Shown here: positions 1 through 7,449 of the stretch, in pieces
Position numbering within the stretch: the stretch's first letter is position 1
Layout of the letters: each line of letters starts with the position of its first letter
Source of the DNA: Pseudomonadota bacterium
GTDB taxonomy: Bacteria; Pseudomonadota; Alphaproteobacteria; Rhizobiales; Rhizobiaceae
Assembly (NCBI GenBank): GCA_023433855.1
Contig: JAEYTV010000539.1
Location: 1-14,314 of the forward strand
DNA: 14,314 nucleotides
Reading direction: 5' to 3'
Program-made: the position numbers and the translations under genes
Notes under the pieces: generated by a model
Seen by the model: the letters and a program-made list of their open reading frames with translations, nothing else
Database searches by the model: none
What the model was told of the DNA's origin: nothing

Positions 1-1515
1 TTCGTTTATTTTGTGTGGAAGCTCACCTATGGCGTCATGGCGCCTGGCGAGCCGGAATGGCGGCTGGTGCGCCTCACGAATCGTGGCGCTCGTCTGCTTA
101 CCGTCGCGGTCTTGGCGATGGCGATCGTCAACGGTCTCGACTACCTGCTCAGTGCCATCAGCGAAGCCCTGGGCTCGCCGCTCGTTCTAACCATAGTGAA
201 GAGCCTTCTCGCTTCGACGGTCATCGGCCTTATCTTGATTGCCATATCGTTCATCAAGCCGCGGCTCGTCGAGGGTGAGGATCCGGATGGGGAGGGGCAT
301 TCCTGGCCCCGCTTTCTCCCGCTTCTGTTGCGGATCATGGGCGGCCTGCTCATCCTGGCGATCGTGACCGGCTATGTCGGCCTTGCTCGGTTCGCGTCCA
401 CACAGATCGTGTTGACGGGTGCGGTGGTCGTCCTGATCTATGTCGGTCTGTTGTCAGGCAAGGCGATCTCCAAGCAGGGTGCGTTCACCGACACAGCTGC
501 GGGCCGCCGGCTGGCGGAGCGCTACCGCTTCGGCCAGGTCGGCCTGGACCAGGCAGGGCTTGTCGCGGGACTTTTGATCTACGGTTTTGCATTGCTCTTC
601 GGCATCCCGCTCATTCTGCTTACCTGGGGATTCCAGATCGCCGACATCGAAGCCTGGATCTACAGTTTCTTCACGGAGATCCGCATCGGAAACATCTCCA
701 TTTCCATCGTGGGGATACTGGGCGGTATTCTGCTATTCGGCATCGGCTTTGTTCTCACCAAATGGGTGCAGAGGTGGATCGATGGCAATGTTCTGGCGCG
801 CAGCCAGGTGGACCTCGGCGTCCGCAATTCCGTCAAGACCGGCATCGGCTATCTCGGAGTCGGCCTCGCCTTGATCGTCGGCGTCTCCGCCGCGGGGATC
901 GACCTGTCGAGCTTTGCACTTGTCGCGTCGGCGCTCTCGGTCGGCATCGGCTTCGGGTTGCAGAACATCGTGTCGAACTTCGTGTCCGGGTTGATCCTGC
1001 TCGTCGAGCGGCCCTTCAAGGTCGGCGATCACGTCGTCACGGGCGCAACCGAAGGGATCGTGAAGAGAATCTCGGTACGGGCAACGGAGATCGAAACCTT
1101 CCGAAAGCAGTCGATCATCGTACCGAATTCGGACCTGATCAACTCGCCGGTTGGCAACTGGACACATCGCAACCGGATCGGGCGATCGGAAATCGCTGTA
1201 GGCGTAAGCTACGATGCCGACCCGCGGAAGGTAATGGACATACTGCTCGAACTGGTGGGGCAGATTCCGGAGGTGCTGCGCAATCCCGAGCCGCAAGTCG
1301 AGTTTATGAGCTTCGGTCCGTCGTCGCTCGATTTCGAGTTACGCTTCTTCCTTGCGGACATGAGTGATGGGCTTCGTATCCGCAATACCCTTCGAACGGA
1401 GATCCTCAGGCGCTTCCGGGAAGAAGGGATCGACATCCCCTTTCCGCAGCAGGAGATCGTCCTCCACCGCGGCAAACCCATCCTCCAGGAGGAAGATCCG
1501 CGCGGAGGCGCCTGA
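1..1515 (+). CDS. MscS-family mechanosensitive channel (DUF3772-type), 5'-truncated by the window edge
   Basis: The frame is open from base 1, and the first in-frame start-like codon (GTG at 13) is probably internal, so the N-terminus lies outside the window. The visible part is about 504 residues. Counting the first codon as 1, several hydrophobic segments lie at about 31-54, 60-84, 106-150, 186-210, 232-254 and 277-300. The MscS pore helix follows at about 303-338, with the diagnostic GIGFGLQNI stretch near 315 and then VERPFKVGDH, the entry to the beta domain. The alpha-beta domain carries the usual IIVPNSDLI segment and ends with the HRG region. The family forms inner-membrane channels that release solutes on hypo-osmotic shock. 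The long membrane part ahead of the pore resembles large DUF3772/MscS proteins of alphaproteobacteria rather than a minimal MscS. It ends 150 bases before the next gene. MscS assignment is firm; the DUF3772 subtype is less sure because the N-terminal domain is not visible. Confidence 0.88.
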   Translation, partial: FVYFVWKLTYGVMAPGEPEWRLVRLTNRGARLLTVAVLAMAIVNGLDYLLSAISEALGSPLVLTIVKSLLASTVIGLILIAISFIKPRLVEGEDPDGEGHSWPRFLPLLLRIMGGLLILAIVTGYVGLARFASTQIVLTGAVVVLIYVGLLSGKAISKQGAFTDTAAGRRLAERYRFGQVGLDQAGLVAGLLIYGFALLFGIPLILLTWGFQIADIEAWIYSFFTEIRIGNISISIVGILGGILLFGIGFVLTKWVQRWIDGNVLARSQVDLGVRNSVKTGIGYLGVGLALIVGVSAAGIDLSSFALVASALSVGIGFGLQNIVSNFVSGLILLVERPFKVGDHVVTGATEGIVKRISVRATEIETFRKQSIIVPNSDLINSPVGNWTHRNRIGRSEIAVGVSYDADPRKVMDILLELVGQIPEVLRNPEPQVEFMSFGPSSLDFELRFFLADMSDGLRIRNTLRTEILRRFREEGIDIPFPQQEIVLHRGKPILQEEDPRGGA

Positions 1516-1522
1516 TCCCCGC

Positions 1523-1539
1523 CGATGCCGCAGGCATCG
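1523..1539 (+). repeat. Hairpin downstream of the channel gene
   Basis: A perfect 7-bp inverted repeat (CGATGCC / GGCATCG) with a 3-base loop begins 8 bases after the channel stop codon. No T-run follows, so it is not a textbook intrinsic terminator. It could mark the 3' end of the transcript or stabilise it. The rest of 1516-1665 holds no clear gene; the promoter of the next gene must lie here, but no convincing -35/-10 pair is visible. Confidence 0.4.
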
Positions 1540-1665
1540 AACTTCGTCCGTCGTCGCGAGCGAGCTTTCGGCATGTCGTAATCAGGCGTTTGATGCCTTG
1601 GCCGGATCTGCATAGTCCGGGACATATTCGATGAGGTCACGCGAGGCCGAAGAGGGGTTCCATCC

Positions 1666-4179
1666 ATGAAGACACATGCACGGGCGGTCGTAATCGGCGG
1701 CGGCGTGGTCGGCGTTTCCACACTGTATCACCTGGCGAAAAAGGGCTGGAGCGACGTTGTCCTGATCGAGCGCAAGGAGCTGACGTCTGGCTCCACCTGG
1801 CATGCAGCGGGCCTGCTTCCGCTCTTCAATCTGTCCTACTCCGTGGGGCAGTTGCACAAGTATTCGGTGCGGTTCTACCAGGAACTCCAAGAGGAAACCG
1901 GCATGAACGTCGGCTTCTCCAACGTCAGCAACATCCGGCTTGCAAGGACCAGGGATCGCTGGGACGAATATCTCTATTACGCAGGCATCGCCGAGACGAT
2001 CGGCGTCAAGGTGAACATTCTGACGCCGGAGCAGGTGAAGGAGATTTGGCCGCTTTGCGAGACCGATGGCATCCTTGGCGCCATACAGCATCCGGACGAC
2101 GGGTATATCCAGCCGGCCGATCTTACTCAGGCTCTCGCAAAGGGCGCCCGTGATCGCGGCGCCACCATCTATCGCAACACCACGGTTACCGCGATCGAGC
2201 AGCAGCCCGACGGCCTGTGGAAGGTGACGACGGACAAGGGCGAGATCACCGCCGAGCATATCATCTCCTGCACCGGCAACTTTGCCCGCAAGACGGGAGA
2301 GATGGTGGGCATCGATGTGCCGGTTATCCCGGTAGAACACCAGTACATCGTCACCGAGCCGCATCCCGCAATCCGCGAGCGGAAGGCCAAGGGTCTTCCG
2401 GAAATGGGTGTTCTGCGCGAATCGGATTCCTCCTGGTACATGCGCGAAGAAAACGGAGGCCTGTTGCTCGGCCCCTATGAAGTCGGTGCGCCGGTCTGTT
2501 ACGTGGATGGTCCTTCCGACGACAGCGAATATGAGCTCTTTCAGGAGGAGCTCGACCGCCTGATGCCCTATATCGAGACGGCCATCACCCGTGTCCCGGC
2601 CTTCGGTGAGGTCGGCATCAAGAAGGTCTATAACGGAGCGATCGCCTATACGCCGGATGGCTCGCCGATCGTCGGACCGGCTCCGGGCCTCAGGAACTTC
2701 TGGCTGAACGAAGGCCATTCGTTCGGCATCACCGCCGCCGGGGGCGCCGGATGGCAACTCGCCGAGTGGATCGTCGACGGCGAGCCTACGGTGGACATGA
2801 TGGGCGTCGACCCACGCCGCTTCGGACCGTACGCAACGGAGGGCTACCTCATTGCCAAGAACGAGGAGGCCTATTCCAATGTTTTCACCATGCATTATCC
2901 GGACGAGGAGCGGTCCGCCGCCCGGCCCTTGAAGACAACGCCGGTATATGACCGGTTGAAGAAGCTCGGAGCGGTCTTTGGCTCCGTCTATGGGTGGGAA
3001 CGCGCCAACTGGTTCGCTCCCGAAGGCTATGCTGTTCCGCAGGAGGAGCTTGGTGTCGGTGCCGAGGTGATCACCGCCCACAACCACGCGCCGCCCCTGG
3101 AGGATGGACGAATTGTGGAGAAATGGTCCTTCCGTCGTTCAAACTATTTCGAGCACGTGGGCGCCGAGGTCAGGAACGTGCACGAGAATGTCGGCATCCT
3201 GGACATGTCGGCCTTCGCGAAAATGGAGGTATCGGGGCCGGGAGCGCGCGCATGGCTCGATTCCATCTTCGCCAATGCGATCCCGAAGAAGCGCGGCCGC
3301 ATCGCGCTCTGCCACCTGCTGACCAGGGACGGTGGCGTGCGCTCCGAATTCACGGTTTATGAATGGGCGCCAAACCGTTTCTACCTGGTGTCTGCCGGGG
3401 CCTACGAGGCCCATGACCATGACTATCTGCGCAAGCTCGCGCCAGCCGACGGCACCGTCCGCCTGCCGCAGATCACCCAGAAGCTGGGTGTGCTGGTGCT
3501 GGCCGGTCCGAAATCGCGCGAGGTCCTGAAGAAGTTGACGCGCACGAGCCTGGAGAACAAGGATTTCCCTTGGCTTTCCGGCAAGCAGATCTCGGTGGGT
3601 GTCGCTTCGGCGCACGCCTTGCGCGTTAACTTCGTGGGGGAACTCGGCTGGGAGCTTCACCATCCTATTGAGATGCAGAACCATATCTTCGACAAGCTCA
3701 TGGAAGCGGGCGAAGAGTTTAACATCAAGCCTTTCGGCATCCGGGCCATGTCGGCAATGTCGGTGGAAAAATCCTACCGCCTCATCCCGCGCGAGATGTC
3801 CATCGAGTACAACGCCTATGAATCCGCCCTTGACCGTTTCATCAAGACGGACAAGGAGTTTCTCGGCAAGGCAGGCCTTCTGGCCTGCAAGGAGAAAGGT
3901 CTGCGTTGGAATTTCTGCACGCTGGCGGTCGAGGGGAACGAGGATGTAGACGCGCGCGGTTCCGAGGCTCTCTACAACGAGGCGGGGGAGCTTGTCGGAC
4001 GTGCCACCAATGGCGCCTATGGCTGGCGCATCGGCAAGTCGCTGGCCCTCGCCATGGTGCGGCCCGGCTATGGTGAAGTCGGCACCAGGCTCAAGATCAA
4101 GATCCTCGGGGAGCTCTATGACGCGGTCGTCATCCCGGAGAGCCCCTTCGATCCAGACAATGCGGCGCTGAGGATGTAG
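1666..4179 (+). CDS. Dimethylglycine/sarcosine dehydrogenase-family FAD oxidoreductase with GcvT domains
   Basis: This 837-residue flavoprotein belongs to the dimethylglycine/sarcosine dehydrogenase family, which oxidatively demethylates N-methylglycines and passes the one-carbon unit to tetrahydrofolate as 5,10-methylene-THF. The N-terminus has the Rossmann dinucleotide motif GGGVVG (residues 11-16) and an acidic end of strand 2 (E35). It is followed by GSTWHAAGL, whose His46 matches the histidine that carries covalent FAD in DMGDH-type enzymes. The DAO domain runs to about 370, an FAO_M linker domain to about 430, a GcvT folate-binding domain to about 715 (GILDMSAF with D513) and a GcvT C-terminal barrel to the end. 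Full length matches the family. Start ATG 1666 has AGAGGGG at 1651-1657, 8 bases upstream. No partner subunit is adjacent, and a strong terminator follows, so it is probably monocistronic. Substrate (dimethylglycine, sarcosine or a related N-methyl compound) cannot be fixed from sequence; proximity to the methyl-transfer cluster and the GbdR-like regulator favours betaine catabolism. Confidence 0.9.
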   Translation: MKTHARAVVIGGGVVGVSTLYHLAKKGWSDVVLIERKELTSGSTWHAAGLLPLFNLSYSVGQLHKYSVRFYQELQEETGMNVGFSNVSNIRLARTRDRWDEYLYYAGIAETIGVKVNILTPEQVKEIWPLCETDGILGAIQHPDDGYIQPADLTQALAKGARDRGATIYRNTTVTAIEQQPDGLWKVTTDKGEITAEHIISCTGNFARKTGEMVGIDVPVIPVEHQYIVTEPHPAIRERKAKGLPEMGVLRESDSSWYMREENGGLLLGPYEVGAPVCYVDGPSDDSEYELFQEELDRLMPYIETAITRVPAFGEVGIKKVYNGAIAYTPDGSPIVGPAPGLRNFWLNEGHSFGITAAGGAGWQLAEWIVDGEPTVDMMGVDPRRFGPYATEGYLIAKNEEAYSNVFTMHYPDEERSAARPLKTTPVYDRLKKLGAVFGSVYGWERANWFAPEGYAVPQEELGVGAEVITAHNHAPPLEDGRIVEKWSFRRSNYFEHVGAEVRNVHENVGILDMSAFAKMEVSGPGARAWLDSIFANAIPKKRGRIALCHLLTRDGGVRSEFTVYEWAPNRFYLVSAGAYEAHDHDYLRKLAPADGTVRLPQITQKLGVLVLAGPKSREVLKKLTRTSLENKDFPWLSGKQISVGVASAHALRVNFVGELGWELHHPIEMQNHIFDKLMEAGEEFNIKPFGIRAMSAMSVEKSYRLIPREMSIEYNAYESALDRFIKTDKEFLGKAGLLACKEKGLRWNFCTLAVEGNEDVDARGSEALYNEAGELVGRATNGAYGWRIGKSLALAMVRPGYGEVGTRLKIKILGELYDAVVIPESPFDPDNAALRM

Positions 4180-4208
4180 TCGCATCCTCGTAAGAAAGCG
4201 TTGACTTT

Positions 4209-4240
4209 GACGGGCGGTGTTCGGCCGCCCGTCCTGTTTT
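4209..4240 (+). terminator. Rho-independent terminator of the dehydrogenase gene
   Basis: A perfect 9-bp GC-rich stem (GACGGGCGG at 4209-4217, CCGCCCGTC at 4225-4233) with a 7-base loop is followed by CTGTTTT. It lies 29 bases after the dehydrogenase stop. It separates that gene from the response-regulator pair, which therefore needs its own promoter in 4241-4333. Confidence 0.85.
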
Positions 4241-4263
4241 GCGGCACATTGGCGGACCCGATT

Positions 4264-4282
4264 AACGCTTCGGCAAAGCGTT
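4264..4282 (+). repeat. Hairpin or operator in the leader of the double-receiver gene
   Basis: A perfect 7-bp inverted repeat AACGCTT / AAGCGTT with loop CGGCA lies about 50 bases before the start of the receiver gene. No T-run follows, so it is unlikely to be a second terminator. It may be an operator or a structured 5' leader. No clear sigma-70 hexamers can be assigned around it. Confidence 0.35.
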
Positions 4283-4333
4283 CTGAAATACCGTTGTTCT
4301 GTAAGGGGACGGTTTTCACGTACAAGGGGCTCC

Positions 4334-5185
4334 ATGACATTCCTCGGCATTTCCGGGATGCAGTATTCCGGCCAATCACTGGCAAACTCTCGCATCCTTC
4401 TGGCGGAGGATTCCAATGTCTTCACCTCGATGATCGGCACGCGCCTCAAGGAACTGTTCGGTATCGATATCACGATCTGCCGCAACTTCGAGGAGTTGCA
4501 GCTCGCTTACGACCAGTCTGACGAGCCGGTGACGCTTGCAATCTCCAACATCAATCTGCCCGGTGCGGAAAACGGCGAAGCGCTTGAGTATCTGATCGAT
4601 TTTTCCATCCCGACCATCGTGTTCACCGGGACGTTTCATGAGGACACGCGCGACAAGCTGCTGTCCAAGGACGTGGTGGACTACATCCTGAAGGATAATG
4701 TCTTCGCAGTCGAGATGTTGGCGGAATCGGTCTGCCGGTTCCTGACCAACCATCGCCACCACGTGCTCATCGTTGATGACAGCCCGACGGCGCGCGCCTT
4801 GTTGTCGAGCCGGCTGAAGCGCTACAACTTCCGGGTCAGCGTCGCCGAAAGCGGCGCCAAGGCGTTGGAGATTCTCAAGAAGAACCCGGACATTGGTCTG
4901 ATTGTCACGGACTATAACATGCCGGACATCGACGGCTTCGAACTGACGCGGCGCATCCGTTCGGTCCGTGGCTCTCATGAATTGCGGATCATTGGCGTGT
5001 CGTCTTCCTCCGACAGGTTGCTTTCCGCCCGTTTCTTGAAGGCCGGTGGAAACGATTTCATGCTGCGTCCCTTCATCGACGAGGAATTCTATTGCCGCGT
5101 CAACCAGAACCTCGACACCTTGGTCCAGATATGGTCGATGCAGGCAAGGCTGAAGGGAACAGCAGCCGTCAGAAGCGTCGCCTGA
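4334..5185 (+). CDS. Tandem receiver (REC-REC) response regulator with non-canonical sites
   Basis: This 283-residue protein is two CheY-like receiver domains with no output domain. REC1 (about 19-137) has the acidic pair E25-D26, Thr98 and Lys120. The residue aligned with the phospho-acceptor is Asn72 (SNINLP, against TDYNMP in the second domain), so it should not be phosphorylated in the normal way. REC2 (about 143-262) has D148-D149 and phospho-acceptor D193, with Ser223 at the Thr/Ser position, but Arg245 replaces the conserved lysine (MLRPF). Start ATG 4334 is preceded by AAGGGG at 4324-4329; the longer open frame from GTG 4217 begins inside the terminator and is unlikely. An alternative ATG at 4358 lacks a good ribosome site. 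The stop TGA (5183-5185) overlaps the ribosome site of the GGDEF-fold gene, implying translational coupling. The pair recalls PleD (REC-REC-GGDEF) split into two proteins. No histidine kinase is nearby. Confidence 0.88.
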   Translation: MTFLGISGMQYSGQSLANSRILLAEDSNVFTSMIGTRLKELFGIDITICRNFEELQLAYDQSDEPVTLAISNINLPGAENGEALEYLIDFSIPTIVFTGTFHEDTRDKLLSKDVVDYILKDNVFAVEMLAESVCRFLTNHRHHVLIVDDSPTARALLSSRLKRYNFRVSVAESGAKALEILKKNPDIGLIVTDYNMPDIDGFELTRRIRSVRGSHELRIIGVSSSSDRLLSARFLKAGGNDFMLRPFIDEEFYCRVNQNLDTLVQIWSMQARLKGTAAVRSVA

Positions 5186-5195
5186 GGGATTGGCG

Positions 5196-5822
5196 ATGCC
5201 ATTTCTTGCGAAGCGGCACTGGGTGCATGATCCTCCGTCCGGCCCAAATTCAGTTCCCCACGGCACCGCAAGCGAGCTCGACGTTGACGCCGTGACAGGA
5301 CTTCCGGGTTCTCGCGCGTTTCATCGGATCGGCAGGCCGATCGTTGAGGCATGCCTGGAACAGGGAACCTGTTGTTCGATTGCGATCATCGACATCGATC
5401 ATTTCGGGCGCATGGCCGAAGCCCATGATGAAGGCCTGGTCGCCGAGGTTCTGACCTGCCTTGCAAAACGGATTGCGGCTGGCTGCGAGGGCACACCACA
5501 TCTCCCGGCGCGTCTCGACGACAAACAGTTCGGTGTTCTGCTGGTCGGAATCGCCGGCGCCGTTGCCATGGAGTTCTGCGAGAGGTTGCGGCGTGACGTT
5601 GCGGCCATCCGCTTTTCAGCGTCGGAGATGGATTTCTCGGTCACGGTCTCGATAGGCTTGGCCGACGTGTCCGAGCCCGAAACCTTCGAGAACTATCTCA
5701 ATGCGGCGGAACAGTTCCTGTTCATGGCCAAGAGCCATGGCCGTAACCAGGTCGTCTCGGACGTGACGGTGGCGAAGCGGTGGATCCCGGCTCCTCGTTC
5801 AGGCAAGGGCAACGGCGCGTGA
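5196..5822 (+). CDS. GGDEF-fold protein with degenerate active site (probable pseudo-diguanylate cyclase)
   Basis: This 208-residue protein is built as a GGDEF domain: the entry motif TGLPGSRAF (34-42), the metal-site strand IIDIDHF (64-70, D66) and a C-terminal segment ending AKSHGRNQV (178-186), the usual end of the fold. The signature loop reads RLDDKQF (106-112) where active cyclases have R-x-GG(D/E)EF, so both glycines and the acidic residues are changed. No RxxD inhibitory site is visible just ahead of it. Diguanylate cyclase activity is therefore doubtful; a role as binding partner, or GTP or c-di-GMP sensing, is possible. Start ATG 5196 has GAGGG at 5184-5188, overlapping the receiver gene's stop; a TTG at 5190 is less likely. 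The first 30 residues are unrelated linker. The 3' end overlaps the convergent regulator gene by 24 bases. The preceding REC-REC gene is its likely partner. Confidence 0.85.
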   Translation: MPFLAKRHWVHDPPSGPNSVPHGTASELDVDAVTGLPGSRAFHRIGRPIVEACLEQGTCCSIAIIDIDHFGRMAEAHDEGLVAEVLTCLAKRIAAGCEGTPHLPARLDDKQFGVLLVGIAGAVAMEFCERLRRDVAAIRFSASEMDFSVTVSIGLADVSEPETFENYLNAAEQFLFMAKSHGRNQVVSDVTVAKRWIPAPRSGKGNGA

Positions 5823-6827
5823 CGCGCTGGTGTTGAGCTTGCGCTCCGCCCGCTCCTGCTGCGGCGACCGGTTGTAGACCTCGCGATAACATTTGGAGAA
5901 ATGCGAGGCCGACACAAAGCCGCAGGCCACTGCCACTTCGACCACCGGCATGGCCGACTGCACGAGCAGGTGGCGCGCCCGGTCGAGCCGGATCTCGAGA
6001 TAGTAGCGTGCTGGCGACCGGCCCATCTCCTGGCGGAACAGGCGTTCGATCTGGCGTCGCGAAAGCCCCGCGTCGTCAGCAATCTCCAGGAGGGAGAGCG
6101 GCTCAGAGAGATTGTTTTCCATGAGTTCGATGATCGACAGCACCTTGGAGTTCTGCACGCCGAGCCGTGCACGCAGCGGCAGCCGCTGTCGATCGTGCGG
6201 ATTGCGCACGCGGTCCGTCAGCTGCTGCTCGCAAACGCGGTTGACGAGATTGTCGCCAAAATCCTGGGCGATCAGGTTCAGCATCATGTCGAGAGAGGCC
6301 GTGCCGCCGGCGCAGGTGTAGAGGTTCGCGTCGACCTCGTAGAGATCGGCATAAACCTCCGCCTGCGGAAACGCTTCCGCGAAGCCCGGCAGGTTCTCCC
6401 AGTGGATGGCGCACCGCTTGCCGTTCAAGAGGCCCGCCTGGGCCAGCACATGAGCGCCGGTGCAGAGGCTGCCCACTGCAATGCCGCGGTTATAGGTCTC
6501 CCTCAGCCAGGCATTGACCGATTTGTTGTTGAACTCCTCGACATAGACACCGGAGCAGACGAGCACCATGTTCGGCCGGTTCTCGCCAGAAAGGTAGCGC
6601 CGCTCGTCGGCGAGCGATGAATTCACCTCTATTCCTATCCCGCTTGACGATTCCACTTTCTGGCCGTCGGCGGAACAGAGGCGCCACGTATAGGCCGGGT
6701 ATCCGAGCATGCGGTTTGCGATCCGCAAGGTCTCGACGGCGGCAGCGAAGGCCAGCATGGTGAAGTTCGGGACGAGAAAGAAGACCAGAGAGCGCTTCTT
6801 GGCGGGGTATGTGCTTGTTACATCCAT
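5799..6827 (-). CDS. GATase1/AraC (GlxA-family) transcriptional regulator, GbdR-like
   Basis: This 342-residue regulator has an N-terminal DJ-1/PfpI-like amidotransferase fold (about 13-190) used for ligand sensing and a C-terminal AraC DNA-binding domain. The fold keeps the nucleophile-elbow stretch GSLCTGAH (C122) and AIHWE (H142). The two helix-turn-helix units lie at about 246-267 (LEIADDAGLSRRQIERLF) and 294-317 (VVEVAVACGFVSASHFSKCY). The same architecture is found in GbdR (glycine betaine/dimethylglycine), CdhR (carnitine) and ArgR of pseudomonads. The neighbouring dimethylglycine dehydrogenase homologue suggests a methylated-amine effector, but this is inference; ligand specificity cannot be read from the sequence. 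Start ATG 6827 has AGGGG 9 bases upstream on the minus strand. An AT-rich TTATAA element at 6865-6870 could serve as its -10. The 3' end overlaps the GGDEF-fold gene tail to tail by 24 bases, so no separate terminator exists there. Confidence 0.9.
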   Translation of the reverse strand: MDVTSTYPAKKRSLVFFLVPNFTMLAFAAAVETLRIANRMLGYPAYTWRLCSADGQKVESSSGIGIEVNSSLADERRYLSGENRPNMVLVCSGVYVEEFNNKSVNAWLRETYNRGIAVGSLCTGAHVLAQAGLLNGKRCAIHWENLPGFAEAFPQAEVYADLYEVDANLYTCAGGTASLDMMLNLIAQDFGDNLVNRVCEQQLTDRVRNPHDRQRLPLRARLGVQNSKVLSIIELMENNLSEPLSLLEIADDAGLSRRQIERLFRQEMGRSPARYYLEIRLDRARHLLVQSAMPVVEVAVACGFVSASHFSKCYREVYNRSPQQERAERKLNTSASRAVALA

Positions 6828-6881
6828 GACGTCGTTCCCCTTGTTTGCCGCCGCTCGTTGCGGCTTATAATGGCTTCAAAA

Positions 6882-6951
6882 GCGACATTGACATGGAAAA
6901 CCCCAAGCGCAAAGGGGGGTTACAAACCGATGTAGACTATTTTTTGCGACA
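6882..6951 (-). promoter_or_regulatory. Two TGTCGC repeats upstream of the GATase1-AraC regulator
   Basis: AATGTCGC (minus strand) occurs at 6889-6882 and again at 6953-6946, both upstream of the regulator's start. TGTCGC is the core of the known ArgR half-site in Pseudomonas, and ArgR has the same domain architecture as this regulator. The copies are 64 bases apart, farther than a standard tandem site, so the call is tentative. A third TGTCGC (plus-strand GCGACA at 7324-7329) lies in the next intergenic region. The rest of 6828-7043 holds no gene that can be supported. Confidence 0.3.
6899..6921 (-). repeat. Inverted repeat AACCCC-N11-GGGGTT
   Basis: A perfect 6-bp inverted repeat with an 11-base centre lies between the two TGTCGC elements. 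On the minus strand the second arm runs on into TTTT-like sequence (GGGGTTTTCC), so it could end the DUF1127 transcript coming from the right. It could also be an operator for the downstream regulator. The stem is short and the evidence is structural only. Confidence 0.3.
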
Positions 6952-7043
6952 TTCCCCTTGAGCGGAGCATTTCGCGCTGGGGCATGGGCCGGGAAATCCG
7001 CACGGCTCGGCTGGTGTCCGCAGCGGGCCGTGGGATCTCGTCT

Positions 7044-7253
7044 CTATTGCTGGTTGGCTGGAGCATTGGTCGTCGGCCACCCGATGTCCTTGCGGATTTC
7101 CGCCGGAAGCGCTTCCAGCGTCCTTTCGTTTTGACGCCGCCGCCACTCCGCACGAGCTAGCCGAATTGCGCGGCTTAGGGACTGTATGGGTGAGGCAAGT
7201 GTCGGGGGCGGCCGCCCTGAGCCAGTTAGGTGGGGATCGCTGATCATGGTCAT
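7044..7253 (-). CDS. DUF1127 small protein
   Basis: This 69-residue basic protein carries the DUF1127 motif near its C-terminus: an Arg-rich helix (RRRQNERTLEALP, about 38-50) followed by KDIGWP, matching the family pattern RR...L..L....L.DIG. There is no signal peptide or membrane segment. DUF1127 proteins in rhizobia and relatives are small regulatory proteins; some bind RNA or affect phosphate and carbon storage, but the role of this member is unknown. Start ATG 7253 has AGGAG about 6 bases upstream on the minus strand; a second in-frame ATG lies at 7247. The longer open frame to 7394 crosses the divergent promoter region and is unlikely. It is divergent from the LysR gene, a common layout in which the LysR protein controls the neighbour. 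Confidence 0.85.
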   Translation of the reverse strand: MTMISDPHLTGSGRPPPTLASPIQSLSRAIRLARAEWRRRQNERTLEALPAEIRKDIGWPTTNAPANQQ

Positions 7254-7284
7254 CGTGTTCTCCTGATGTTTGCAGATGCCAGCG

Positions 7285-7363
7285 TAATGGACGCCACACA
7301 TCAAGCAATCTGATGTGGGTGATGCGACACATGAAAAAATTTGCTGCATCGGGCGTCCCATTA
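7285..7363. repeat. Imperfect inverted repeat framing the divergent promoter region
   Basis: TAATGGACGCC at 7285-7295 pairs with GGCGTCCCATTA at 7352-7363, with one base of slack. The arms enclose the LysR-type dyad at 7297-7317. This could be a paired-operator or looping arrangement, or chance. It lies between the DUF1127 start (7253) and the LysR start (7450); this 196-base stretch contains no other gene. Confidence 0.25.
7297..7317. promoter_or_regulatory. Candidate LysR-type operator (T-N11-A dyad)
   Basis: CACATCA (7297-7303) and TGATGTG (7311-7317) form a perfect 7-bp dyad around AGCAATC. It contains the LysR-type T-N11-A pattern (T7301 to A7313). Its place between the divergent DUF1127 and LysR genes is where such regulators usually bind. 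Direct binding is inferred. Confidence 0.45.
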
Positions 7364-7449
7364 GACGAGAGACACTATCGATCCGGTTTGACATTCAATC
7401 AAACGAAATGATATGGTTCTTAAGTTCAGTTTTATTGATGGAGAGTTCG

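Noticed and set aside
1582..4485. Long minus-strand open frames (501 and 448 codons) opposite the dehydrogenase gene
   Set aside because: They are mirror frames of a high-GC gene with strong family motifs on the plus strand; the translations show no recognisable domain.
5901..6620. 239-codon plus-strand open frame opposite the AraC-type regulator
   Set aside because: It is a shadow of the regulator, whose amidotransferase and helix-turn-helix motifs are clear on the minus strand.
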